This document shows, in pieces, positions 36,501 through 48,910 of a stretch of 64,000 bases of DNA. Each line of letters starts with the position of its first letter. Within the stretch, counting starts at the first letter, position 1. The DNA comes from Campylorhamphus procurvoides (lineage: Eukaryota > Chordata > Aves > Passeriformes > Dendrocolaptidae): positions 744,001-808,000 of the forward strand of contig WBMV01001117.1 of the NCBI GenBank assembly GCA_013396655.1, written 5' to 3'. Below the pieces are notes generated by a model. That model worked only from the letters and a program-made list of their open reading frames with translations, searched no databases and was not told the DNA's origin. Both the position numbers and the translations under genes were made by a program.

Positions 36501-39110
36501 TCAGATACAATTCACGCTTTGTTGGAAAACATTTTTTTCTTGAGACAACATAGATTAACAAAGCTTGCTGGGTTTCCTTAACTTTGCTCAAGTCCAGTGC
36601 AAGGATCCTGGCAGCCCATCCTTCTGTAACCACTACAGAATGGAGAACCAAATGGTGCGGATTGCCTGCTCCATGCTGTCCCCTGATGGATCAGTCACAC
36701 CAGACACATGGATGGTCTCTTTGAATCAAATCAGGAAGCTGCCTTTACCAATCTTGTTTTGGTGCTTCAAGGCTCATGAGTGATTTTTATTTCCTGGGTT
36801 TTAACTTCAAAATGCAAAGAGAAACCACTGGTTTTCTCCTCACCCTGAACATGAACTTTGGAGAAGGGATTGAGGCAGCATCCGCTTCTTGATGATCCTG
36901 ATACCAAAAACAAACCTCTGTAATGGCAACACTTCAACCAGTATTTACTCACCTGAATTACACCTGTTTACATCCTGAATTAAAATGGACATGAGAATAT
37001 GTTGTGATTGTTCTTGAAGAAAACTATTCTTATAAAAGAAACTAGGGGAAAAAAATCCACAATTCTATAGGCATTTACAATTCACATCTAGAGCCAAATC
37101 CATTGCTTGGACTCTGGGTTACCTGTAATTTGTCCATAATAGCCTCAAGCAATTTGTTTCATTTGAAATACATAAGGATATTTTTCTCTGGCTATAGCAG
37201 AGTTGAGTTACCTAAGTTAAAATATAGATTATCCAGGTCAGGAAAAAGGAGGAATTGTGACAGCAGGGGGCTGAAGATGAACAGGACTGTGGTATCTCTC
37301 CTGGTTTGTTTACAAGTCTTGCTATCTGTCATCAGTGCCTGAAGCCAGAGAAGTGTGGGCTTCAACCAGCTCTTTAAAGTGTAGATTGAGTTACTCCCGT
37401 TGTTGATGTTCGATGTGGATCATTTAATTCATTCTGCAGAAAATGTGAAAATCATGTGGCTGCAGCAAGATAGCCCAGAAGCAAGATGTCTTGAGAGCTT
37501 AGCTTTCTCTCCTTTATTAGGAAGCACTGGAACATATCCCAGTGGCTACATCAGTGGCTTGACTAACATTTCTGGCAGACAAGGAGTAACTGGTGCTTCA
37601 TGCTGCAGGGGTTTCAGATGGTATATTCAGTAGTTCCAGATGATACACAGATGATACCAGGCCTGTCTGTGAAAATGCTTAGAGCCACTCAATGTCAAGT
37701 AAAAATAAGTGTTTATCACTCTTTTTACCTACAGATTAAGAAATTTAACCATTCTGCCTAGAGGTTAGGTTTACAGCTGGTATTGCCAGATATGGCTTAA
37801 ATAACTTAAGTACATGTGTCTAATTTGCAGACACTCTGTTATAAGAGTTCCATCTTGCCTCCCCCAAAAACCAGCTAAAAATCCATTGAAAATGGTAGAT
37901 TTTAATTTTATTAACAACAAGCATGATTTTTATCCAAAGAAACAAAGAGACTTTGCACTTCTTCCTCTCCTTCATTTAGATGCCACAGGAGCAGCATCAT
38001 TTTTGTTCCTGATTCATCGGTCCAAAGAGTTTCAGCACAGTGATGAAGTGACCAGTCACCTCTGCAGCAGAGGAGCAGGAGGAGATGGGGCTGATTGGGA
38101 AGTTAAAGCCGCTCCAGTGGCTGTTGTAGGGAATAGGACATGGGTCTGGTCACTGCAGGAGAATGAATAATCACATGGCAGCCTGTGCTAATGTTGCTGT
38201 CTTTTGGCAAAGGAGATGAATAAAGAGATGCCACCCTGATCCTCAACAAGGACCTCAATCCTCTCAGCACAGTGTTCTGATATGTCACACACAGTACACA
38301 CTTTACCAGATTTCAGGCAGGTTCTTATTCACATATATTTTTCTGTCTCATTCCAAAGGTCGGTCTGAGCTACAGAGGTCATGGAGATCTCACCTGCATG
38401 TGTTTGAGATCTACTCTCAGTACTGGTTAGTTTAATAAAATATGCCGTCTAGAATTAGGAGAAACAAATAACAGAGTTACAGCGCTGTCATCTAATAACT
38501 TCACAAATGCTCAAAAATAATAGAAAAATCCTTGTTTTGTACCATGGTTTCCATTTGCTCATGGAAAAATCACATTAAATAATAATTTTTGTGGAACATG
38601 GAAAATTCCACCTGCAGTACATGTGTTGTGTTATTGTGGAAGAGGGAAATCCCAGATATTGTTTACAGAGACAGCTTGTTTATTCAGCATTGGCTAGAGC
38701 TGGCTGATCAACCTTAAAATAAAACTACACGTGAAACGCTTGCAGGAACTAAAATGATTTATTATCAGAAATATCCGTTCGTTCAATAAATTCAGCTAAA
38801 CCTTCCAAATACTCATGCAGTTTGATTAATGGAAGAAGATAGAGAGCTATGCCTTAGCTGAAATTCAGGATATTGCTGATCACTTATTTTTGATGGAGGA
38901 GGAGGCAAAGCATCTTCCTTGGTAATTTTGTAACAGAAAACCCTGGAGCGAGTGAAGACACAGGATCATTTCTGATGTAACATTAAATACTCCGTGAGGT
39001 CTGCTTTCTACAATCACACTAACTTTATACCTGCCGAAATACCAGAGAGTTTTTATTTGATTTTACAGCCAGCCAGAACTTTGCCATCAGGTTATAGGAA
39101 CTGACAACTC
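33531..39110. other. Unique noncoding DNA, nothing recognised
   Basis: Many short frames on both strands (up to 118 codons at 37814-38170) lack recognisable domains. No RNA gene or confident transposon was seen. A 13 bp A run lies just upstream, at 33183-33195. Confidence 0.45.
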
Positions 39111-39112
39111 TT

Positions 39113-39580
39113 ATGGACTCTGCTGGAGTCACTCACCTAAGGTTTCATCTCACAAAAGATTTAACATCCCTAACAAGAAGGTTTTTTTCTCATCTTGATT
39201 ATTCAAACCTCTCTTCCTGTCACTTTTTTGGAATGTTTTATTATTCTGTTCATTCTCCTCTCATCCATTCAAAACTATTAACTGAAAATGTCCTTCAGTG
39301 TCCCTCTTCCCTTGGCCACATTCCTTCAAATTTGGTGTTTCAAGACCATGTGAAAGAGGGGGCTATCTCACCTTTTAATTTATTTACTTCACATTGTTTT
39401 GACAGAGAAAAACAACAACCAAACAAACACAGTGTTACAGCATTTTTCAGATTCAATTATAAAGAAATTTCAATATACTATAGAGGTCAGGACCAGAGCA
39501 TGACACTCTTGTTATCCTCAAAACCTTGGTCCAGCATTCATGATTCAGCCTTTATAAATAAAAATGTCTTGAAAAAATAA
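39113..39580 (+). other. Open frame of 155 codons, probably not a gene
   Basis: The predicted product is Ser/Phe/His-rich with no membrane segment, motif or domain I recognise. There is no clear splice context or nearby promoter. Its length is near the upper end of what chance gives in this much A+T-rich DNA. Confidence 0.1.
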
Positions 39581-39584
39581 ACCA

Positions 39585-42500
39585 AGGTTGATGTGGACTC
39601 ATCATTTGCCAGTTTTGGAAAGACAAAGTTCAGAAAATTAAGTGTTCTCTATCCCTGAACTCAAGGACAATCCTGTTGGGAGCATGTAAAGCTGCTTTGC
39701 ATTTACTCCTCGCAGACTTCACCTTTGTGAAGGAGACTGAAGAAATTATGAATCTCTGAAGAATTTTCTGCCTGACCTAGTGAAAAACCCTCTAGTGAAT
39801 TTTTCCCTTAATGCTTCCCAGTTGGAAGCAGCCAGTTGAGTTTTACAGACTCCACTTACAAATGGTGCAGTGTCTTGTAGCATTAACACAGACCTCATTA
39901 AAAAGTGTTCTGCCATGCATTTAGCACAGCAGAAGGGGTGCACCTCGACCAGTGTATGTACATCAGCTCTTTGTGACTCAGGCAACAGGCAGGCTACACA
40001 CCAACTACCCACCCAAAATACATGTCTCTTGTCATGGGTTTATGTTCTCCATTTCTGATAACTCAGAAAGAATCAGCCCCTGGCATGCCTGTCCCTATAC
40101 CACAGAAAGGTTCAAAGGGTGTGATGTCTCATATTTTGGGGGCTAGAGTGAATTTTTGTCTTATTATGGGTATTTTTGTTAGCTGGGATTTTCATCAGTC
40201 AAGCACAGAACAGGTCTCCTGAGCAACAGCCAAAATGGCACTAAATAAAAAACCTTGTGATTTCTATTTTACCTGCATTTCCTTCTGAGTTCCTTTGTTT
40301 TAAATCTTGCTGAAGACCTTTTCTAGGCTGTTAATGCAACCTGATAAAGCCTGATGCAGAGCCCAACCTCTGCCAAGGTCCAGCAGCCCAGGCAGGCAGA
40401 GTCAGCTCCTGGGCAGGTGCAGGATATTCTGTGTCCCAAGACAGCCATGCTGATTGCTGAGAGGCAGAGTCTTGGATGTGCTGCTGTAGAGGCTACTGTG
40501 GATGAGAAAGGGATGCCCAATCACTTTGTGTCCCACTCCTGCTCATAAAAGTATCTCCTCCCAGCTCCACCTCAGTCTTTCCCATAGCCAAAGCACCTCT
40601 TCAGGCAGAAAAACTCGGTTTTGCCTCCATCCCCGAAAAGCTTAGGTCAAGTTTTGTTCTGAGGCTACCAAGAGGAGCAAGTCAGTCACCTATTGAAGTT
40701 GAATTGCTGGTCAAGGCACCATCTGGCAGTCATTCTTCCAGCAATTATTTCAGCTGGTGTGATTAACTCTGAGCAATTCTGTTTGTACACAAGTCACTAA
40801 GTTTTAGTTGCAGAAGGTTATCTTCGTGCACTTGCTTTCAAGGTCCCCCTACAGACTCAATTGGTGCCGAATCATTGATCACCCTAGAACAGCAGAGTGG
40901 TCTGATTCTTACACACAATCCATCCAAGTTTAAGAGATTTACATATTATCTCCTGGCAGCTGATAACTCATTCCCAGCATATCTACCTCTGCAAGATCAT
41001 TGTAATAGTTTCAGTGCCAAACTACAGCCAGGATGCAGGAAAGGACAAAGCAGCTGGGCTCCAAATATTTATCTTGTGGAAACTGCCTTTTCAGGATTGT
41101 GAAACAAACAGCATTTCCACCTGGAAGTGAAAATGCTGGATTTTTCTTCATAAGAGAAGATGTTAGATATGAGGTGATGGGCAGAGTAAATCTGTCTCTG
41201 TAATAGCACACAAAGAACAAATTTTTCTGCAATTAGTTCACTGTAAGAGCTGAATGGCAGGAGTTCACACTGTGTTTTCTCCTTGACTGTGACATGAAGT
41301 GTCATGTGAGGTGTAAGTACTCAGTATCTGCCACCTCACTCTTTATTCAGCAGAAGGTCCAAGAGAAGCAGTTGAACGGGAATGCTGCCCTAGCTAAGAA
41401 TCTTGGACTGAATTTCAAAAAATTGAGCTTGCTGCTGCTAACTGATTATGCAGCATTAACTGCAGTTGTCCCTGTGAGAAAGTTAAGCACTGAGACCTCC
41501 ATTTCACATGCATGAAAGGATGACAGAAAACAAGTTTCTCTGTGGTCTCCATTGACATAGGAAACACGACTTTTGTTCATGCAAGTCAGGTCTCAAAATG
41601 CATACAAAGCCCCACATCAAGCCCATCTTCCAAGATCTATCTGGAAAGGAAGAACTCAGTAACAATAGAAAAGCACATGCAAATCCTATTCTGGTAAGAG
41701 TGGGCAGGATCATGTCTTCAGCAGCAGGGATTAATATAAAAGGATACATCAGAGCCGTCTTTTCAAATTAGTATTTCATTCCTAAGTGCCCCTTAGCACA
41801 CTACATCACAGAACAGAGATGACATTTCTATCCTTGTAAATGTGCTGCACTCTTCTAATCAGGATGTGTTGTGTCAGTGTTGCTGGCTGGTAATACAGGC
41901 TGGCCTACTGTAGTGATCTCATTTGGAACATCTTACCCTCACAATGGTCAGCTGTAGAGCTTTCCAAACAGGGCTGTATTGATAAGGAAAGACTATCTCC
42001 TAAATGTGTCATGTTTCAAGCATGGCTGAAATACAAAATGTAGCAGGGATTAGAAACAGCTTTTAACTGGGACAATATATTGTTCAGATGTATAGACAAA
42101 ACTCCCTGTGTTGATTTGTATTCTCATTCCCCCTATGTTCTCTGTAGCACCAAGGGTGATGTAGCATTCCCCTACCATCCTGCACACTTCAGTGTAGCAT
42201 ATCCTTCACTGTGCTAGATCCTGGAGCACTGCAGTAAAACTCATAAGTGACATAGGTTAACTTGGACCCTACTCTGATGCTAATACCAGAAAAAATGCTT
42301 TGCAGTATCTCCAGTTATCCCAACTGAGTGTATAAGAAAGGAAACACTCACCATGTTTAGACCACAACTCAAGGAAGGTTTCAGTGGCTTGCATTAGGAT
42401 CTGAAAACAGCTTGAAATCTGGGATAGTGCAGGGTGAGCTGAGCCCTGTGCGTTAACTGGATTTGCATGAAGATTAGTGGACCCTCATTGGACTGTTTGG

Positions 42501-43830
42501 GATTTTGCTCTTCTGCTGGAGTCACTCACAGCTTCAGTGCTCTATTGAACTCCACCAGGTCAAGGATGACTGCAGACAAGGTACTTAGCTATGTGGGAAA
42601 GCTGTGGTAAGGCATCATGGATCTGCTGCATCTAAGCAAGTTTCACCAGCCAGAACAAGCAGTCTTAGAGCTTTCAGAAATATAAACATGTCAAATTGTT
42701 GATGTTTCAGATGGATTGTGAGTTTCTTGAACAACCTGCCTGAACATGTTCAGCTTTTTGAGACTGGATAGGAAGTGCTACCTGACAATCAATCATTGGT
42801 GGGAAAATCCATTGGTGGTTATTAAATGCAAAGAAAGAGCTGACCTAGTCCTTGTCCTCTGCTAGGCCACAACTATGAGTGCTTCAGACAGCCCATCACA
42901 TTCTCTCCAAATAACATCTGCCATCTTTGTCTGTATTATCAATCTGCCACTCAGCCCTAGGGAAACCTCAGCCCTCTCCGGAAAAGGATGACCTAGGAGG
43001 GGAAAACCCAAGGAAGCCAAATAATGTCAGGAGACAAAAAAATAAATACAGAGGAAAAGTATATGGGCCACAGACTTGAAAACTACAACTAGAAACCCAG
43101 AAGGATATACAGATCAGAGTGACCCCAATATATCTCCCCTCCCTGCACATGTCCAAGGAGTTGATGGGCGCTCACCAGACACAGGGGTTTGTGAAGTTTT
43201 GACTGGACTTTCTGTAGCCTTTCTTGTCTTTTTTTTTTGATAAGTGAAAAACATACATTAAGAACGATTGATTTCTCACCAACATCATTATTAATATCTA
43301 GGTCAAAAGGAAAATCTGTGATTCACTTCAAATTTTTAGTGAATTCTCTACAGCAACCAGTCTTCAGTGATCTGACCTCTTCCTCCCTCTCTTTTCTCCA
43401 GACAAGAGTATTATCTCCAGATAAGATAGTATATATGTGACAGCGTAAGAGAGCTTATGAAGAAACATATTAACTCTAAAATAGAAGTCAAAATGCCACA
43501 TTTAAAACTAAAAATATAGAGCATTCAGAGTAATATTTTTTATAGTGAAATGAAAGCAAATTTGACAAAGCCAAAGCAGTTTAACATCATCAATTTCCAA
43601 TTGGCATTTCCACATAGTTCCCCTATGTGTGCCACCTGCAACTCTGCAGTTTGGCAGCAAATACAATTAATGTAACTAGTGACCACATCATGCTTTTTGA
43701 AACCTGATAGAGGTACCGCAGAGACCAGAAACTTCAGGTTACAAGTCAAAACTGGTGTAAGCCTGTCTCAGTGGTGAAAAATATATGTAAGCTTAAGTGA
43801 GACTTCCTGTTGCAGCAATTTAGACTGTCT
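39585..43830. other. Noncoding DNA, possibly with unidentified old repeats
   Basis: A G+C-richer patch at 40330-40620 has short frames on both strands but no recognisable product. A segment near 42700-42850 ('ccattggtggttattaaatg') has the feel of an old LTR, but I could not place it. A strong polypyrimidine run followed by CAG lies at 43376-43401 and looks like a splice acceptor. Confidence 0.35.
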
Positions 43831-43835
43831 CAGGT

Positions 43836-43871
43836 CCCTTGTGATTGCCTTGGCCCCTGTGATTGCCTTGC
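43836..43871 (+). repeat. 18 bp tandem duplication
   Basis: Two adjacent units, CCCTTGTGATTGCCTTGG and CCCCTGTGATTGCCTTGC, differ at two positions. Such a two-copy duplication usually comes from replication slippage. Confidence 0.9.
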
Positions 43872-43960
43872 AGATATCCACCAGCAGCTTACAGTGCTGA
43901 CAGAGAATGTGAGCTTGTGTTACTGACATTTCTGAAGGCTGGCAGAGAATATAATAGTAA

Positions 43961-44455
43961 ATGGTTGGTCATTCTGACATGAATTTACTTGCCAGGGAGC
44001 TAGTATTACATCACCTCAGACACTCTGGAAAGTCTACTGGCTTCAGAACCTCCTTCAGTGTAACCCAGATGTGCTATGGGGGAATTAAAAACCTTGGTAT
44101 ATTCAGATTTTCAAATTGGCTCCATATGTGTTCAAAAATTTGGATTTGGAGCCTGCCATATAGTTTTAACGAAGGAGCCCTGAAATCCGTAAACCAGTAT
44201 AGCAAGTTATTTGGTTTTGAATTGAATTTCTCTTATGAAATAAAAAAAGCTACTGTTTATTGTTACTCAGAAATATATCACAGTCAAGAGTTGACACCCA
44301 TTCATCTGCCTCCTCAACTGAAATTGTCCAGACAGAAGTGCTCCTGGGGTGAGACTGTAAGCTGGGTCACTAGAGACATATTTTATAAACATTTTGGAAC
44401 AGTACAGCAAAATCATTTCTTCATTGCAGTAAGAAGAAGAGAAGTAGATGTCTAA
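43961..44455 (+). other. Open frame of 164 codons, function unknown
   Basis: The second longest frame in the window. The product is rich in aromatic residues and Ser, with several Cys and Trp, and has no signal peptide or domain that I recognise. Its stop lies just before a possible tRNA-derived SINE relic (44.46 kb). It could be chance, or decayed coding DNA of an unidentified element. I do not call it a gene. Confidence 0.12.
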
Positions 44456-44516
44456 CCCAGTGGTGAGGGCATTTGAGTGATATTCAAAAGATCTGGGCTG
44501 CACCACAGATTATTTT
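44452..44516 (+). mobile_element. Possible tRNA-derived SINE relic
   Basis: 'Aacccagtggtgagggcatt' followed by 'tgatattcaaaagatctggg' and 'ctgcaccacag' resembles the tRNA-like head of old amniote SINEs, with an A-box-like 'agtggt.agggcatt' and a damaged B-box near 'attcaa'. The middle appears deleted relative to an intact head. No tail or target-site duplication was found. Confidence 0.3.
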
Positions 44517-44519
44517 TAA

Positions 44520-46840
44520 GAGGTAACTACAGTTCTTCACATTTTGTTTTTTTATTAGACTAATGTTCTTTTTATGGATGCCTTAGTAACCTCATTTGGA
44601 AACAGCAATAAGGGCATGTCAGTAAAAAAAGTCTTAAGCAAGAAATCAGTAGCTCTGATCTTCCTGCAGTGTAGTTTCTAGCAACACACTAGACTGCTGT
44701 TTAACACTGGCTTACAGTGTTATTTAGGAACTGACCTCAATGCCTTTGTTTGCTCACTTTGTCAGAACAGAGATTTATAGTGCATGTTCTTCCACTAGAG
44801 TGAGAGAGTCAAGACTTCCCTACAGAAACTCGATTTCCCTTGAGGGTTTCAAATCCAAGCACATCCTGACCTTACAAAAATACTGCTTGTAGTGCTTCGT
44901 TTCTATGACATGTTTTGAGCAATACTGTTATAAACTCCACATTTCAGGCTGTGTGGATTGCTAAACCTCTTAATTTTTTGATTTTAGCAACTGAAAAAGT
45001 TCTTTTTTGCATTCCACATGCCCTCTTCCACAAAGAGCCAGAATCCTGAAAGTTGTATTTTTCATCAACAAAAGGAATGATTTTGTCCAAATTCCCATGT
45101 GACATTTTTTCACCTGGCCTTTATGGTGTGTTAGCCAAATCATCTGCATTATTAGAGTGGATATGTGATATTGCTAGTCCAGAAGGTCTATATCTGGGTT
45201 GCATGAGCGCACAAGAGGGTTCTTTGCCTTGAGCAGACTGCCGTGAATATATGGCAACAGATTTGCTTTAGTTTGCATTTTCTTGAAGGTCATTTTTCAT
45301 CCATCATTGTTGCAGTTTTTAGCAATTTTTTTTTCAAAATTCTCAGCCTTTTTTTTAGGTTAGGGTAGTCTTATACCATAAAGGAAAAAAATAATCCTAA
45401 ACCACTGGTGTGGACTTACTAAATCAGAGAGGAAATTACTTCTTGGCAGTGTACACGTCACTTTTCCACACAAGAAATTAGTGGTGTGTCTTCCACAATC
45501 TGCTTCAGTTCCAGGTTAAATTCTGTCTTGCATCTCATCAGGATAAAGCTGGCATAATTCCAGTGAAGACAGGAAGAAATTCCAGATTTACCAGAATCCC
45601 ATGGAGAGCAAGTTCTGGTTCCCTGGTTTTATAGTGGACACAAAAGAGGCCCCAGACAGTGTGTTCATCATTGAAGGAAAAACTGGAGTCTGATGCTCAC
45701 TGGTCTCTAAACGCTTGGCCTCCTCCTGAAGCTGCATGAGAATTCTATAAAGTGAACCAATGACTCTGTTCTTGATAGAGTCTCCTGTTCCTACTGCATA
45801 AACTAAGCCCCCTCTCACTTGTGAGTTATTTTTTATTGATACTAAGTGCTGAGAGGCAAAACCACAATAAAAGACTGTGAAGGACATCAGTAATGAACAG
45901 AGGACAAAACTAGGAGTGGTTTAAAACTCTGAGGGGAGGGGGCTGGGAAATAAGAAGCCTGCCCATGTACTTGCCCAGGAAAAGTGAAAAAAGGGAAAAT
46001 TACACCAGAAAAATAGAGATAGTAGATAAAAGAGAGTAAAAACTCTCAAAGCAAACGAAGAGACTGATGAAAGAAAAGAAAAAAAAAGGCGAAATTCTAT
46101 TTGGTCCTATTTTGCCTGCTGAACACTTTTTTCAACAGCAAGTATATGAGGCAATCCATATTCTTAAGCAAAGAAGAAAATCATTCCACTGCAATCTAGA
46201 TAATTTCCCACTCCATTTGATGATATAATGCACTAACAGAAAAATGTTCTAAATCATCTAGGATAACCTACCAGTCTTGTTTTTCAGCAGAAAGGAATAA
46301 ACTTTACTCTAAACTGTTTCACTCTCAGAGCTAATGCCTTTTACAGCCTCCATTAGGTATTCTGTACATACTGCATTCCTCCCATGTGGAGAAGTAAGTC
46401 CTCACAGGTGTAATTGGTCCAACAGGGCTCTGCTCACACACACCACAAAGCAGTTTCTTGTTTCCAGAGGTTTCCCAAAGACTGTTTCAATCATGATGGG
46501 CATAAGTAAATAAAAGGAAAGAGAGATTGTACTAAATACCTCTAGTTGTGCCAAGGAATGGCTTTTAACATAATTCTGATCTTTTCCTGCAGTAGCAAAT
46601 TACTGTTGTGTTTCTTTCTCCACTTTTGCAGAGTGCTAAATCCAGCCAGAAAGCTGTTATGAAAATATACCTAAGGGAAGTGTGATGGAGAGTTTCTCTT
46701 CACTGATTTCTCTTCGAACATTGTTTCCTTCCTTCCTCCCCTCTCCACCCTGCAGACTCAATCCTCAGCCCACTGATGTAAAAGGAAAAACCCACACTGA
46801 CCTCATGCGGCTTTGGATTAAGCTTCCATTCCTGGGCCAT
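44520..46840. other. Unique noncoding DNA, nothing recognised
   Basis: A 99-codon minus-strand frame (45588-45887) has no recognisable product. A purine-rich stretch lies at 46000-46100. No gene, RNA or known repeat could be supported. Confidence 0.45.
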
Positions 46841-46849
46841 TTGTTTTTA

Positions 46850-47110
46850 TAAGTGAGTTAACAGGAGAGCTGAAAAATCCCATCAGTGGAGTTCGGAAAG
46901 TGCCATCCAGCCCTAATGGCTGGTGTGAGTTTTCAACGGAACTGTGTTGTTTGAATCCAAGATAATATTTTACCTTCAATATACCACCATTATGAATTCA
47001 TTTGACATTCAATGTACAGTAATAACAATGAATTTGCTGGATATTGAATGTCACATACTTTCACAAGTACGGCATTTCATTGTAATGCACAGCAGCATTA
47101 GTTTAATGAT
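46850..47110. promoter_or_regulatory. Candidate conserved noncoding element with long inverted repeat
   Basis: A perfect 11 bp inverted repeat, TGACATTCAAT at 47003-47013 and ATTGAATGTCA at 47043-47053, brackets a spacer that itself contains 'acaatgaattt'. The surrounding 250 bp are A+T-rich with 'cattatgaattcattt' and 'cattagtttaatg'. No transposon family fits. The regulatory role is inferred from texture. Confidence 0.3.
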
Positions 47111-47125
47111 ACCAGTTTTTTTCCA

Positions 47126-47172
47126 GAATCCTCTCTCTCTTTCACACCCACCTCCCCCCTCCTTTCTCCAGG
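47126..47172 (+). other. Splice-acceptor-like polypyrimidine tract
   Basis: A run of more than 40 nearly pure pyrimidines, broken by 'cacacccacc', ends in CAG followed by GAGAAC (AG at 47170-47171). It has the form of a strong 3' splice site. An AATAAA follows at once (47178-47183), so a terminal exon would be only tens of bases long. The tract could equally be plain pyrimidine-rich DNA. Confidence 0.25.
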
Positions 47173-47362
47173 AGAACAATAAATACTCCTTAGCACTGCA
47201 TAAGAAAAAATAAAATCATACTTTGCTTTTGGAGAGAAATATGATCTATATGCAGGCCTCTAGTGAACTGAATGACAGTAGTTCCTGGGACACACTGAGC
47301 ATGAATCCGTGCACAGAGGCTTTTTCTAACCATAAAATGTATGGCCTGGAATATTAATCAGG

Positions 47363-47431
47363 ATTTGTTTTGTTTTGCTTTTCTTTGTGCTTGTTTAGTT
47401 TGTTGTGTTTTGGTTTTTTGGGTTTTTTTTA
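47363..47431 (+). repeat. T/G-rich low-complexity tract
   Basis: T runs broken by G and C ('tttgttttgttttgc', 'tgttgtgttttgg', 'gggtttttttt') match the composition of the tract at 8.9-9.1 kb. A 139-codon minus-strand frame (47358-47777) begins in flanking sequence and ends in this tract, which gives its Lys/Gln/Thr-rich tail. Confidence 0.85.
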
Positions 47432-47485
47432 TTCCAGAGTGCAAAAGGAAACAACCATGCTCTTTGCAACACAAGATGTGAAATT

Positions 47486-47540
47486 CATGGCCAAATTCTG
47501 CCTGTTTCCTACACAGATTATCCACAGGAATTGAACAAGC
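47486..47540. repeat. Possible ancient amniote repeat relic
   Basis: 'Atggccaaattctgcctgtt' followed by 'cctacacagattatcc' recalls the edge of the old partly palindromic amniote element suspected at 27.7, 28.0 and 61.8 kb. This is the weakest match of the set. Confidence 0.2.
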
Positions 47541-48107
47541 CGCACTCCAGGAGAGGGGTGAGCTGGGTTCAGTCCAACCACTGGTGGAGTGAGGAGCTGG
47601 GAAGTGAGGGAGGAGTGGGTTTCCCAAGTGCCAGAGCAAAGGAAGACACATTGGGGCTTCATGTAGTCTTACGGAGAGCCAGTAACAAGGAGCAGCTGCA
47701 GCCGACTTAGACCTCTGACCAAATCTGCACCTTTGTGAAGAGAATGTCACCCTTGAAGTATCTGTGCTAGAGTTCACTCCATCACGTCAACTGGGATGAT
47801 CAGATGAGTATCTCAGTTCAGAGAAACTCATAATTGTGCATCCCTCTGGTTTTTATAGTGAGGGTATTCCCATGCAAATGCTCTGCTGGATGAGTGAATC
47901 CATGCTACTTCTCTGCTATTTCTGTGAGATGGTCTGCTGGCCATCAGCAGGTCTCATTTGTACACACTGGTGCTAAAGCCTTCTCATTCCACTTTTAGAG
48001 GTTCCCAGGAAGGCAGCCTGGCACCTCATCCTCCTCAGAAGACAAAAGAAGTTGTGTGTAGAGTGGATTTCCTAACTGCCTGCTGGTTTTACAGGTTATG
48101 CAGAAAA

Positions 48108-48143
48108 ACAAATAAAACAAAACAAAACAAAAAGAGAGAGAGA
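48108..48143 (+). repeat. (CAAAA)n and (GA)n microsatellite
   Basis: Several CAAAA-type units are followed directly by about five GA repeats. This is a compound simple-sequence repeat. On the minus strand it has the same T/G bias as the other tracts. Confidence 0.9.
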
Positions 48144-48259
48144 TGCCACGGAATTCATCTTTTATTGCAGAAGGAATGATCACCATGTAAATGGAAGTTT
48201 TTGAGCAAATTGCTTAGATGTGCTCTGTCCGTAAACGTCCTTGAAGAGGCTCAGGTAAA

Positions 48260-48910
48260 CCCTTTTTGATTAACCAAACTATTTTCAAAGCATTATTTGC
48301 TGTCATTTTAAGGGGAAAACTGGTAATATTTCTGTTAATAAAGTAAACACTGACATCAGCTCAACTCTTAATAGTGCAGAGTCCCTCAAGACCTCTGTTA
48401 TGGGAGGACTTTGATTATTGCCCAATGTTTTGCTGAACTCCACTGAATCACGGATAAATCTATTGTTTCTATAAATGGCTCTTCAGCAAGCTAAGAAATA
48501 TTGAGTGACCAAATATGACTAGGTTTGATTCAGAAAGATCCCTTGATGGGCATGTGGAAGTCCAAGGAATAAGAGTAGCCTGCAATTAGTTTGTTTTAAT
48601 GTGGTTTTCTGTAATATGAGTGTGCCAATTTGGTGTTTATTTAAAAGCTTTTAGAGCTGCAGATTTTGAAGTTGGCTCTTCAGCTTTGTGTTTGCTTCCA
48701 TACATAACAGTTTTCATCAGAGAGCACAGAGGCTGTTTCCAAGGCAAGGTACCCTTCAGTGAAATACCGAAGCATGGTGAATATATTAAATACTAAAATA
48801 AGTAAGGCAACAACTGTAACTATTGCAGCTAATGCTGCATTACACAGCCTTGCACAGAAAGAATTGAATCTACAAAATTATTTGCAATGAATTTGCTCCA
48901 GAAGGCCAAT
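48260..48910. promoter_or_regulatory. Candidate conserved noncoding element (possibly two blocks)
   Basis: About 650 bp without simple repeats or transposon signatures holds many A+T-rich motif words, including 'caattagtttgttttaatg', 'ggtgtttatttaaaagc', 'gcagctaatgctgcatta' and 'ttgcaatgaatttgc'. The texture matches developmental enhancer sequence. Conservation was not tested. Confidence 0.25.

Noticed and set aside
39113..39580. 155-codon plus-strand frame
   Set aside because: No domain, no splice or promoter context, and a length that chance can give in this much A+T-rich sequence.
40020..40620. G+C-richer patch with 'tgtcatgggttt'-like start, considered as an LTR or CpG island
   Set aside because: It has too few CpGs for an island and no consistent LTR structure.
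42700..42850. Possible old LTR ('ccattggtggttattaaatg')
   Set aside because: It seemed familiar, but I could not match ends, a poly(A) region or a family, so no element is called.
47358..47777. 139-codon minus-strand frame
   Set aside because: Its C-terminal part translates the T/G tract and the rest is unrecognised.
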